Shown here piece by piece: positions 11,324 to 22,871 of a stretch of 64,000 nt of DNA. Position numbers and translations under genes: made by a program. The first letter of the stretch is position 1. Each line of letters opens with the position of its first letter. This DNA is from Diphasiastrum complanatum (taxonomy: Eukaryota > Streptophyta > Lycopodiopsida > Lycopodiales > Lycopodiaceae). The stretch lies in assembly GCA_029204225.1 (NCBI GenBank), contig CM055095.1, positions 66,675,940-66,739,939 of the forward strand. Reading direction: 5' to 3'. The notes under the pieces were generated by a model. That model was not told the origin of the DNA. It did no database searches and saw only the letters and a list, made by a program, of their open reading frames with translations.

Positions 11324-13430
11324 ACTTCGAATACTACAAGCAAACTAGGAATTGAAGCAAAATTTGATCAATAATAATGTTCAATTTTGAACCAGATCTA
11401 ATACCAAGTTGAAATAGAGAAAAATGACCTGGATTAACTACAAAGTGATGGATGTTGCAGAAGGAATCAAGTTGAATCCAAACTAGCACTTAAGATCAAG
11501 TCATAATCTCAATTCTTGCTTATCTTGGCAAGGGCTCCACATTGGCACATGGAATGTAATCAAATAAGATATGAGGTTCCAGCCACCTCTCACAACCTGT
11601 AAAATATCAATTAAGCATCCAATCAACCTATTACATACCATAAAATGAAAGTACTATGAAGCTACAATTCGCCACACAAAACAATGTGCAAAAAAACTCA
11701 AATCTTGATTTCTAGATTACTCTCTTCCAAGGACACATAGGTGTATATAAGAAAGCCACCACAGATTTTAAGTTTAGGATTTTGTACCAAATCATTTGAG
11801 ACCAAAACCTAACATCTATATTCTAAAATGGTGAATCGGCCCTAACTTTGACTTTTGTGTGGGATAATTTTGTTATTTTTAGCCCCTATATTCTTTCCAA
11901 TGTAATATGGCTCATTTTACTCACATGAAAGGTGCTCCAAAGCCTTGAGTGAGGAATATAAATGAATTATAACTTATCTGAACATCTATCCAAGTGTCAG
12001 TGCCTAGTCTTGGAAAAATTTAAAACACATCAAGCTAGAGTTGTGTAAATTTCAACATTAATTGATTAATCAAGTGTACTTGATAGCTCTAGTTATGGAA
12101 TGTTGGTAAATTGTCAAGTTCTCCTCATAACTAAATGTCTTGCACAAGCTGAAACGGTTAGAGAGAGATTTATTTAGTAAATTGTCAATCGTTGAATAGA
12201 AAACCAAAGAAAATCAGAGAAAAAAACTATCAATTTTTTGTATGCTTTCATTATACTAGTATTCTTTTTGAAGCAGTATGCATTTTTCATACATGAATTT
12301 TATGTTTGGATATTCACAATAGCCTTGAATTAGTAAATATTGTGACTTATTCTTATTAATATTTGACATTGGTTTTAGAGCGAGCATTATAGAAATATAG
12401 ATAGCTCATCAATTCTTTTTCATGTTTACTATCTAATATATGTGTCTCTAATCGACATGGTACTCACCTCAAAAACATGTTGATTCTTATGAGCTTCTTG
12501 TATTTTAATTATCGTTTTAATTCTAAACTATTATCAAATCATAAATGTAAAAAAATTGGTTTCTACTTCTAATTCTTCATGAAATTTTTTGAATTTTTAT
12601 TCACTCTCAAATGTGTGAGCAAAAATTTGAAAAAAAAAATTAAAAAGAACAATTTAAACATTACAAATAGCTCACCATTTGTATACCTATTTTATATAAA
12701 TTTCATAGAATCGCTTGCGCAAATAAGATTCATATTTCGGATTTTTGTTTGTCATCCAAATCATAACAGCCCATTATACAATCCATCTTTGTACTTCCAT
12801 TTTTTAAGTCTTAGAATAACTAGAAATATTGGTTTGTTTGTACATATTTGACAATTGTTATAATCTGAAACTAGTCTAAAAATTAGCTTTGAAACGATAA
12901 AAAGACAATTATCTAATTTGTTTTGTGTCTATAATCAATTAAAGTTTCAAAATTACTCATCCACAATAGTGACTTGAATGCCCTTGAGATATCAATGAAA
13001 AAACTTCTAGAAATGAAAGTCTGTATTACATATAAATGAATACATATTTGTCTTATAGCTGTTAAATTATATTAAATGCTTGCTTGTGTTGAGAAAAAAA
13101 AAATTGATGAGAATAAAATATAACTAAATAAACATCAAAAAAAAATTATATCAATTGCTAAATGAAAAGTCAAAGTTCGCATAAGAATATCCAAAATTAC
13201 TTGGACTTATTGTCAAAATAACTTACAAAGGATGCTACTATTTTGATTACAATTTATCCAAGAACTACCAACGAACTATTAAAATAAGTGTCGTCATAAT
13301 GTGCTCAATTTACTCGTATTGCAAAAGCTTACGAGGCTACCATGGTAGCCTCAAGGAAACAACAACGACACAATAATCACTTGAAGGATGACAAATTCAA
13401 GAAGCAAGGTGACACTGACAATCAAGTATT
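11324..13430. other. AT-rich stretch without a recognisable gene
   Basis: No coding pattern, LTR or terminal repeat could be supported here. The sequence is strongly AT-rich with many A- and T-runs, and open frames are short and of low complexity. Confidence 0.6.
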
Positions 13431-13439
13431 TGGAGGTGT

Positions 13440-16400
13440 AGAAGAATAAGGATGAGCTACCATAAGGTGAAGAAGGAGAATATTTGTTTCCTTTGCCATA
13501 AGCCTAGATATGTGGCCAAAAAATGTCCACAAAGGAAGAAGCAAGTTGTTTTTACTTATTAATTGGTTGAATCACTAGAAGGAGACAAGTGCTCTTTGTT
13601 GATAGCCCCTCATCTTGAACTAAAGTCAATAGCCTAAAGGGAAGTATAGCCAAGAAGACAAGTGTGTAGTTGAAATTGTGGGCCAAAGGGCAGAAGGCCA
13701 GTCTTGCCATTAAAGAGTTTGAATAGACCAAACGCCCAATTGTTGAGTGGATAGGCACTATTTCCATCCAACTAACTGATGGCAAAAGCAAAATGACCAA
13801 GGAGGTACTTACATACTAGGTTTGAAGAAAAATTTTCTTTCAGTTGGAGTCATTATTGATCAAAAGTTGAAAGTAGAGTTAACACATGATTGTTCCTTTG
13901 TAAAGGATATCAACAAAAAATCAAAGTCATTGTGGATAGTACAAGGGAGCCAAGACCAAATTGTATAGGTTGAATGCTACAGTTAAAGGGCAACATGGAC
14001 TTATCTCGTCCATTCCATCACAAACTCAACTATGGCATAAAAAGCTTGAGTCTCAGTTTGCTGAGAAAATTGGAAACAGTGAAGGGATTGGAAACAGTGA
14101 AGACCACTTGAAGATAATGTGCAAGTCATGTATGTACGGGAAGCAGCATCGAGAAAAGTTCAAGCTTGGTGGTGTTGCAAAAGTGAAGAACATCCCAGAT
14201 TTGATCCACATAGACTTATGAGGACCTATGAGGACAATGTCCATAGGTGGAGCATAATATTTCATCGCTTTCTTAGATGATATGTCTCGTAAGACGTGGA
14301 TATACTTCTTAAAGAAGAAATCGGATGCTTTTGCCACCTTCAAGAGTTTCAAAGCAGTGATTGAAAAGAAGATCAATTTCCTAAGATTTGACAATGGAGG
14401 TGAGTACAAGTCTAATAATTTTAATGACTTTTGTGACCAATGTGGGATCAAAAGACAATTCATGCAAGCTCATGCTCCTAAACATAATGGTGTAGTTGAG
14501 CACAAGAATTGTACGATTGTGGAGAGCGTTAGATCTATGTTTGTTTAGATGAAACCACCAAAGGATTTTTTGTTAGATGCATGCAATACTACAGTCTATC
14601 TTCAAAATAGAAGTCCTATCATTGCCATGCCGAAGATAACACCTAAAGAGACATTCATGAAGAAGAAACCAAAGGTGAACCATTTGCGAATCTTTGGATG
14701 TAAGGCCTTTGTACACATTTTTAAAGAAGAGACAATAAGCTTGATTAGTAGTTGTGAGATGCATGTTTTTAGAATATGATGATCATGTGAAGGGCTATAT
14801 ATGCTTTGATCCATTGGAAAACAAAACGCATGTTAGTCATGACGCTATCTTTGATGAATCTAAGATGTACAAAGATGAGGATGTTGAGAAGTTAGACACA
14901 TCAAGTGGAAAAGATGGTACAATGAGAATTTCTTTTTGACATTCCTGATGATGGACAGATGGATGCACCTCATGATGTCATCACTTAACCTCAAGAGACT
15001 CATTGGCGAGGTAGGAATAAACCATTTGGTGCTAAGAGGATTGAAGTTGGAGGTGACAAATGCAAGGAGAAGAATGTACCATGGGATACATTTTTTCTAG
15101 GAAGCCAATCACCTGACAGGAAGCTCCCTAAGTGGTTTGAGAGATTGATGGAGAGTCGTGACATGGATGACTTTTTTAAATCATCCATCCAAGGAGAGCT
15201 AAGGAGATCAATGAGAGAGAGGACACAACCTAATAGGTATGAAACAAATTATGCTCTCTTATCCAACATCATTCAAAGCAAAGAACCTTCGACTTATGAT
15301 TAAGAAAAGGATGATGACACTTGGGTCAAGGCCATGGAAGAAGAGATGGAAGCAATTGCTAAGCATGGCACATGGAACTTGGTAGAACCAGTAGTTGGTA
15401 GGAAATCCATTGGTTACAAATGGGTATGCCTGACTAAGTACCATGCAGTTGGAAGTATAGCAAAGCACAAGGCAAGATTGGTGATCAAGCGTTACATGCC
15501 AAGTAAAGTTGTCGACGAGACCTTTGCACCAGTATGTAAGAGGAATACTCTACATCTACTTGTTGCTTTAGCTTCACATTTTGGTTGGCCTTCACATCAA
15601 ATGGATGTGAAATCTAATTTTCTAAATGGTGAGTTGGAAGAAGAGGTCTTCATGGAACAACCCGAAGGATTGTGGTGAAAGGGCAAGAGCATAAAGTGTG
15701 TCGCTTGAAGAAAGCGCTTTATGGTCTCAAACATGCACCACGTGCGTGGTATAGCAAGATTGATGCCTACTTTTGTTCGAAGAGGGTGGTGAAAACACAC
15801 TCCAATCCAAATCTTTATGTCATATGTTTTGATGATATGATTGCTTTCGTTTCTCTTTATGTTGACGACTTGATTATTACGGAAAATAATTAAGAGATGA
15901 TAGATATGATCAAGAATGATCTCATAGATAAATTCGAGATGAAAGATCTCAACCTAATGATTTATTGCCTTGGAGTGGAGGTATGGCAAATTAAAGTACA
16001 TGAGGTGGGACTAACACAGGTCAAGTATGTCAGAGAGTTGATGCATAGGTTCATGCTACAGCATTGCAAGCCAGTGAACACTCCCATTGAACCAAGAAAA
16101 AAGCTTTCTAAGCTTGACGAGTCACATCCATTTGATGTTATGTTGTATAGCCAATTAGTAGGGAGATTGATTTACCTTACCATGACTAGACCATATATAT
16201 GCTATGTTGTTGGTATTGTAAGTCGGTTTATGGCAGTACATACGAAAACGCATTGGAAGGTAGCCAAACACATTTTGTGATATATAAAATGCACTTCTAA
16301 TTATGGCTTTGTGTACTGGAAGCAGGAAAGCCCACTTGAGTTATGTGACTATGTGGATGTGGAGTGGGGAGGTGGTTGGGGAGATCGTAGATCTACCACA

Positions 16401-16490
16401 TAGTATGTTTTTCAGTTTTGTGGCAGTTGCTTTTCTTGGTCTAGTAAGAAGCAAAGTACAGCTGTTTTATTCACAAGCGTCACAATGACA
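13440..16490 (+). pseudogene. Eroded copia gag-pol copy without LTRs
   Basis: In order: a degenerate zinc knuckle near 13485 (CFLCHKPRYVAKKC, His replaced by Tyr), the GAG-pre-integrase segment (LWHKKL near 14033), integrase core with HIDL and DNGGEY near 14206-14405, then the reverse transcriptase start at about 15334 (GTWNLV). The RT motifs WPSHQMDVKSNFLNG and YVDDLII follow, and a broken RNase H lies near 16280-16490. Several stops interrupt it and no flanking LTR was seen. It is an old plus-strand relic. Confidence 0.9.
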
Positions 16491-16499
16491 TGATGCTAT

Positions 16500-17065
16500 C
16501 TATGGTAATTAAGTCTCAATTTCTAGAAAGGTTGAGGAGAATTCATGTCTTGCGAACGTCCTTGTTATTTGTTGGAAGAGAGTTTCTTGCTTAAAAATTA
16601 TGGAATGCGAAGTCTCTAAGAAACTTTTGTTTAGGTGGAATGTACCTAGCCAACATTGAAGAGAAATTGCAAAAGGATATGATTGCTTCACTTTGAGCCA
16701 TTCCTTTTCATTTGTGGATTCAAATCCTAAGCGCCCATAGAGGAAATTTAAGCTTCTTCCAAATTGAGGCCCTTGCTGATGGATATCTTACTTGATCACC
16801 TTGGTATTGGCTTTGCAAAAGCAAACGACTTATTCTTGATGATGTGCAAAAAGATGATGTGTGGGTGAGTTTGAGCACAAACATGCTTCTCTTTTTTGGT
16901 CAGTCTTAAGCAATGGGGTACTTCTTTTAACTCATTAAGGACAAAGTTTGTGGTGACCTTTCAAGAAAGATCACCTTCTTGTTCTTTTTTGTTTTGTATG
17001 GTATTTCTTGTTCTTATATGAAAAAAATATGTATATGTCAGTATTTCTGTTGGAGTGTGTGAAAG
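16500..17065. other. No recognisable feature
   Basis: There is no coding pattern or repeat structure here. It separates the copia relic from the candidate EB1-like locus and could contain promoter sequence, but no motif decides this. Confidence 0.4.
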
Positions 17066-17070
17066 AATAA

Positions 17071-17475
17071 ATGGAGGATCAATCCAATTCACGAAGGAAT
17101 AGCGTGCAGCTGCAGCAGCAGGAGCAAGAGCGAGAGATGAGGAGGCAAACCCATGAAAGGAAAGGCAAGGGGGAATGTGAAGGAATCGGTCCTAGCAGCA
17201 AGAAGGCCTCGGATAAAGGAGGGGGACGCTACTGTTTTGGTAGCGGGAAGGAGGCTCAAGACTGTCTTATTGAAAACAGGAAGCAAGAGAGCATTGGCAT
17301 TGATGGTGGTCAAGGAAGGCAGAGGCCTGCTGGTGGTCATGCAGCAGACGCCAGAGTTGAGCAGCCAATGAAAGAAGCAGCAATAGAGGATGACAGTGCT
17401 GCTCAACAGCAAGCAGTTCTTGAAAGTCTAGCATCGTTAGTAATTTCAATGAATCCTCTCCTACGCAGGAATTGA
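17071..17475 (+). CDS. Uncharacterised 134-residue frame upstream of the EBH exons
   Basis: An ATG-initiated frame encodes a hydrophilic Gln/Lys/Arg/Glu-rich protein: QLQQQEQEREMRRQ near the start, then a basic stretch, a Gly-rich middle and an Ala/Gln segment. A short CFGSGKEAQDC phrase may be a decayed zinc knuckle. It lies 245 bp before the first EBH-like exon on the same strand and could be a 5' exon of the same gene. However, no GT donor in the required phase was found before its stop, so the join is unproven. It may be an independent or spurious frame. Base composition is richer in G than its neighbours. Confidence 0.35.
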   Translation: MEDQSNSRRNSVQLQQQEQEREMRRQTHERKGKGECEGIGPSSKKASDKGGGRYCFGSGKEAQDCLIENRKQESIGIDGGQGRQRPAGGHAADARVEQPMKEAAIEDDSAAQQQAVLESLASLVISMNPLLRRN

Positions 17476-17719
17476 AGATTTGTTTGAAACATATGTAATA
17501 GTATTTGCTCGTTGCCTTTGTTCTTGTCGATTGTGGGACTGTCGAATTCAAGTGGAAACGCGATCTTCGAATTGAACAAACACCCCTGTGATCCTTTTTG
17601 TATAATTTTGGTTTTTCTTTGCTGTTCAAATCCTCTGTTCAAGAAAGAATCGTGCAGCAGGGAAGAAAGAGAAAATTGCAGATGTATTGAGATTTCTTAT
17701 GCTTCTACTTGTATTGTAG

Positions 17720-18928
17720 GTACTTGGAAGGGGAGCTGATGGTTCGTTTGCAATCATATTCCGAGCTGCTTGCAGAGGTAAGAAACCATGCTTGTGCTCA
17801 AATGAAAAGATTGCTTATTTTATGAGTTCATTAAATTGCACACCATTTGCATGTTGTCTTTTTTGGGGATTTCACTGAAATCTGAACTCCAATTCCCCTA
17901 TGAGTCACTATTATAGATCCATACAAATCCACCATCTTGAATGACATTAATTTCATGCCCCAACCCCTCATAACCATAATTAATTTACAGGTCGAGGTAG
18001 GCCTACTGACCTCCTTACAGGATAATAATCTGAGATCAATCCAAATTTGGCCATGGTAGTTGGAATGCCTCCTTGTCTGATGTGCGAATAGTCCTCTTTT
18101 CTTAATCATGTATAGTGCACCCTAACAAGGTTTCACACTATTCGGCCTTGGGTTGCCATTCACTTTTTGTATCAAGAAATATACTAGTATCTTGAAGCTT
18201 TGCAAAAAAAATAATATGTGACAATGTCACACCTATCGTGTGTTGCAACAAAATCATGCGCTAAGTACGGTTGGATCGTGATTTCATCTTCGAACTTTTT
18301 TTTTAAAAGTATTTTCTATGATTAAGGGCAATCCTGGTTCTTTACACCCTATGGTTTAGGTTGTGTTTGAGTTTAATTTTGATATATATTATTGGCACTA
18401 AAGGCCTAAAGAACTATGTCTTCGTGTAGGTGGAGGGTCTGAACAAGGAACGATTATTCTACCATGGCAAATTGATCCAAATAGAGAAGGTATGGATAGT
18501 ATTTTGAACTTGTATTTTTCGATTATGAGGCATTTTCATTTGACATGTCAAACATTTGGGGTATGTAATGAATCCAAAGCTTGATTAGATGTGAATAATC
18601 AATCTTTTGACAAGAAAAGGTTTTGTATGAATTTCCAAGATATGACTAGGTGTTAGTTGTTACCTAATCTTCAAAAAAATTGGGACTTTAGTGCTTATTA
18701 TGCAATTTTGGAAATTTGTAGCTTACGGTACACAAACAAACAACTCTTTTTTCAATGTTGCAAAACATCAATGGTAAGAATTGTATAAGACAGATTTAGG
18801 GTATTCATTTGAAACAGCTTGTGTGCTAGGTGTGTGAACGAGTACAACCATTATCATCTTCAATGTCGCTTGCTCAATCAATTCAGACTATCTTGAGTGC
18901 TACTACTGATCAACCCAATCCACAATAG
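17720..18928 (+). CDS. EB1-type C-terminal (EBH) domain, three exons, 5' part unresolved
   Basis: Three blocks join in one frame with GT-AG borders: 17720-17777, 18430-18489 and 18830-18928. Together they encode about 71 residues ending at TAG. A heptad-like helix leads into NKERLFYHGKLIQIEKVCE, then a Ser-rich bend and SIQTILSAT. This order is that of the EB1 homology domain of microtubule plus-end proteins, whose hallmark is KERDFYFGKLR..IE..C followed by I..IL.AT. That domain dimerises as a coiled coil and binds SxIP and CAP-Gly partners. No calponin-homology domain, which would bind microtubules, was found upstream. The locus is therefore a truncated gene, or an EBH-only protein if a 5' exon exists. 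The clean exon phases argue against random similarity. Confidence 0.6.
18110..18210 (+). mobile_element. LINE 3'-end fragment in an EBH-gene intron
   Basis: The phrase AATATACTAGTATCTT, a GCTTTGCAAAAAAAA tail and the preceding T-rich context match the 3' end of the LINE fragment at 52700-52772 (AATATACTAGTATCTT, then GCTTGC and an A-run). It is consistent with a 5'-truncated LINE insertion. Its left end is not resolved. Confidence 0.5.
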
Positions 18929-20015
18929 CTTTTCTATGTTATGACTTTGGAAGATGGAGGTGCATAAGTATCACCAAAAAGACAAAGAAATAGAGGTCAA
19001 AAGGTTGTAATTTCTAAGAAAGTAATTCAAATTCTCTTTATGCTTAGTATAGGCGGAATGACTTGTGCTTGCAAACTTTCTCTTTGCTTGTTGTGTGAGC
19101 AATTAGTTGGACTAGATCCTTCATTTTGCATTCTTAAATGATGGCTATGTACGTATGTTGAATAAAATGTTTATGCTGCAAGTAAAATGTTCAAGTATAC
19201 ATATCAATTTTTTTGCAAAGAAGCAATAACTCGTCATTAATTACGATTTGCTACCAAAGCAACGTAATTGTAAGATTTTTATGAACTAGTTTTAAGGCAA
19301 ACATTATGCAAAAATTCTTGCAACAAATAAAATTTAATGTGATTAACGTTGAGACTGTAATTTGTAAGTATGTGTGACACAAGGAAAATAATTTCCCAAG
19401 CTTTCAATCTTACTTTATGTATAAGATGAAAAATTTGTCATCAATAGTTGCATTTATGTGATGCATGCAACTTTGACCACTTCAAACCTAGAAGTATCAT
19501 AACATACTCTCTCTTTTTTGTGAAGGTCTAAGTGAAGTCAAATCTTGCCTTACCAAAAGTCTCAACTCATATTGTTATCATTTGTAAGCATTCACAAAAA
19601 TTCCCCTAGTTATTTTGTTCACCATGTAAAAGAAATAAAAAAAATAGAAAACATAAAAATCGAGAGTCGCGGTATGTTTTAAGTTGGAGACCCTACTTGC
19701 AAGATGTTGGCAACTCCAAGGTAGTTAAAAAATCAATTTAATTACTTAGGTTCCTAAAGTCCTAAGTTAATTATTTTAAGTTGGGCCCAAACTCTTGACG
19801 TGCAAGAGTCTACTTGGGTCCTAACATTTTTAATCTCTCTAGGTGAAATATTTGTGTCCTTGGGACTCATGCATGCATGCAAACACCTAGAGGAACTCTA
19901 CTCGGCTCATCAAACCTACTACCATGCGATGTAATTTTGTTCTCAACAAAAATTATAAAAGGGCCTCCATCGTGTATCCAAGAGAGATCATTTGTGGTGG
20001 AGAAATCGATTGGAG

Positions 20016-20041
20016 CCCCCCCCCCCCCCCCCCCCCCCCCC
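20016..20041. repeat. Poly-C tract
   Basis: About 26 consecutive C residues lie here. A second run of 16 occurs at 58892-58907. Such tracts are error-prone in sequencing, so the exact length is uncertain. Confidence 0.9.
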
Positions 20042-20379
20042 TTCCCTTCCCTACATTGTTCTATTTATGCTCATTTCATTTAATTCTTTCCATACTTTAA
20101 AGTGTTCTTCTTGTTGTTCTGAATTATAGATCCAATTTGCCATTTTCTAGAATCATAATTCTTAATCATTTGGTGATCCAAATTGTGTAGATCATTGCAC
20201 ATCTATCCATACACTTTCTAAAGTGTTTTTAATGCATTTTGATGATCTTGTTGAATCTTTTAGCTTGCTGTCACAGCTACATACAGATCTGGATCAGATA
20301 TTTCCAGCCAGCCGATCCATCGCTTTACAAGTGTTTTGGGTTTAGGAATACCCATACACCACTCCTACACCTCGCATGG

Positions 20380-20460
20380 TCAGTGCATGCTCTTGCATGT
20401 TGTTGCATGTTGCTGAAATGTTCTTGCATGTCAATGCATGTTAATTGCATGTGGTCTTTT
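20380..20460. repeat. Clustered TGCATG words
   Basis: At least six TGCATG or CATGCA words occur in about 80 bp (for example CAGTGCATGCTCTTGCATG). The core resembles the RY element of plant seed promoters, but the cluster reads more like a degenerate microsatellite, and no gene start follows. Confidence 0.5.
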
Positions 20461-22234
20461 AAGCCTCAAGACAACTTGTGGGCTTATTAGATCCAAGATC
20501 CTCAAGCTTCCGCTAAACTTTGGTATCCATAATTGTGTTTTTTACATACTCTAGGACATCCCGATTTGCTAGCAATTTACTTTTGTATGTGCAAGTACTA
20601 GTCCATGCATGTTGTATGCATGTCTCTAGAATTTTTCAGATTGCTTGCATGTCGATTGCATGTAGGTATTGTTGAGCTATATGAGTTGTAGAAGACCATC
20701 AAGGTTTCCTAGATTGGTAAACCTTGATTCAAAGATCCTTTCTATCTCTATTCTCAATTTCATAACACATGATTTGTTTTCATTTGCATCTCTCATAAAC
20801 CACATTCATCTATCATTTGTAGTTACATAACTTGGTAAAGCTTTAAGACACTCAAAGAACAATCTTTTTGAAGATTTGAGTGATGAAAACTGTGATCAAA
20901 TAATATTTTACGAAGGTGTGTTTTACCACATGAAGTACCAGATTTAATCATGTTTTCACATGATGGCATGGGTGGAGGACACTTCTGTACATATATTATT
21001 GTCCGCAAACGTTTGCAATCCGGTTGTTGGTGGCCTACGCTTCATAAGGACACATAAAATTTTGTTCAGACATGTGATGTTTGCCAGCGAGCATGACGGC
21101 CTACTCGACAGAATTATAAACCCTTGCATCCGGTTTCAAAGTATTGGAAGTTGTAAATTGAACAGAGTAAGTGTATGCAAGCCATGAAGGACTATTTAGG
21201 GTCCAAGATTGTTGAACTAATTTAAAAATGGATGATATGAACTTTTTCCTGAAAGAAACTCGAATAAACGATCATTATAATGTGCATGGTCCTTGATGTC
21301 AAAATTACCCATCATATTACACTTATTTTCTTGTTTCGACAAATTTGTGCCACTAAGTGAACATTTTCAAGTATTATCTTTGTTAGCATCAAGATTGTCT
21401 GTGCAAAACAAATTTGTAATGAAAATTTGAAGATTAGGTTAAATTATCAATATTTAGGATTTCAATATTTAGTACTTTAGTTCTATTATCATGACTTTAG
21501 GCTTTTTAATTATTAGTACATCAAATATTTGATTCATGAGGTCCAATTCTTTTAATTTCTATTTAAGTACCAAGGTTAGAATGTGTTGTGAATATTCATA
21601 TCAAGGCAACTCGTTTGTGAAAGGAAATTGTTGATATGTACGTGTAGTACATTTGAAACTTTTGATATACTTAGCTCATTAAAACTAGATGATAGTTGCA
21701 TGTTTTGTTGTGGCTAAGATGAATTCTTTATGAGTTTTATAAAGGGCAGTAGATAAAAATGTTATTATTCTCTTCCAAGCATGTAGGAATGTTTTTGCTC
21801 AAAGGCATGCCCCTAACAAAATCACTATGTTTGCAATATGGCTCTTTTACTATTGAAACATGCTAGGTGAATCCTCATGTTATCAAAATTGTCATTATCA
21901 TAAACCTCCTGGAGCTTATCACAAAACCAATAGAATAAAGGTAGTTGTGCAACCCAGAGTACCAAGCTCTAGGTGCTTGCTTGAGTCCATAAAGACTCTT
22001 CTTCATGTTGGAATTCTATGCTCAGGCCCAATTCCATTAGGTAATGAGCATCCTGAAAAACCATGTTCATACTTGTTTTTGAAAAACTACAAAAACGGAG
22101 GAGGCTCAATTTTCTACTTGAAGATCAAAAAATTCAGGATCGAATTTTTTGACCCAAAGAACAGTTTTCAAGAAAACTCCGTATTCCATAAGGATTTATG
22201 TTGCAAGCCCACGACAATTAAGAGTTGATCCATA

Positions 22235-22728
22235 CACAATCTACTATCCAATCACAAGCAAAAAATGATCAAAATTAATGAAAAATTGATCTAATTTGGT
22301 GCATAAGTCAAGATCCAAGATTTTTTTATATTCAAAAGATAGAATTTTCTTATATTGTATCGACTCGAAAAATCTGTGATTTTTATTGTCATTGTAATTT
22401 TTCGAGTCAGTGTATATTTTTTGAGTCTTTGTTATTTTTCGAGTCTTTGTAAATTTTCGATACTGTCATAAATCTGACCCATGTCGCGACGTTGATAGTC
22501 CGCCTACTTCTGTACACAACTCTCTGGCAAAAATGACGGCCACCTACTGCAGAAAAAATGTATTTAATTAAGTAGGTTAACCAAGTACTGATCATCTGAC
22601 TTCCAATCATCAAGGAAGATCTACTGAAGTCAACAGTCTGATCAGGTTATCATCCTGCAAGCATTATACTGAAAATAGTCAAGTTGTAGTTTTTGAAGTA
22701 GGTTCATCAATGAGCTCAGCTGAAGACA
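22235..22728 (+). repeat. Probable LTR of copia element 4 (start uncertain)
   Basis: The segment ends in CTGAAGACA directly before a primer site, as expected for an LTR 3' end. Its last ~60 bp match 33115-33180, so that phrase is dispersed. At 22375-22460 the word TTTTCGAGTC or its complement recurs about four times. No partner LTR was found, so the left border is a guess. Confidence 0.55.
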
Positions 22729-22740
22729 TGGTATCAGAGC
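22729..22740 (+). other. Primer binding site of copia element 4
   Basis: TGGTATCAGAGC lies directly after the LTR-like end. It fixes a plus-strand copia element whose Gag begins at the ATG at 22872. Confidence 0.9.
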
Positions 22741-22871
22741 GGGTGGCTTAGTAATCTGCATATTTATTGCAGGTTATCAGTCTTGTTTTTACCAAGATCT
22801 CATTTCAGCAAGCGCAGCCAACAGTTTCTCAATATCATTGTTTCTATCAACGATCTCGCTACAATACCAGA

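Larger units (their letters stand above)
18930..22230. other. AT-rich intergenic stretch with simple repeats
   Basis: No gene could be supported. It contains a C26 tract at 20016-20041 and a cluster of TTGCATG/CATGCA words at about 20380-20460. Short frames near 20960 and 21860 lack any family likeness or exon structure. Confidence 0.5.

Noticed and set aside
17071..17475. Direct joining of this frame to the EBH exons
   Set aside because: The first EBH exon needs a preceding exon ending with two codon bases, and no GT donor in that phase was found; kept as a separate low-confidence entry.
21860..22228. ATG frame of 122 codons
   Set aside because: It has no recognisable domain, exon partner or codon pattern, and lies beside an LTR-like segment.
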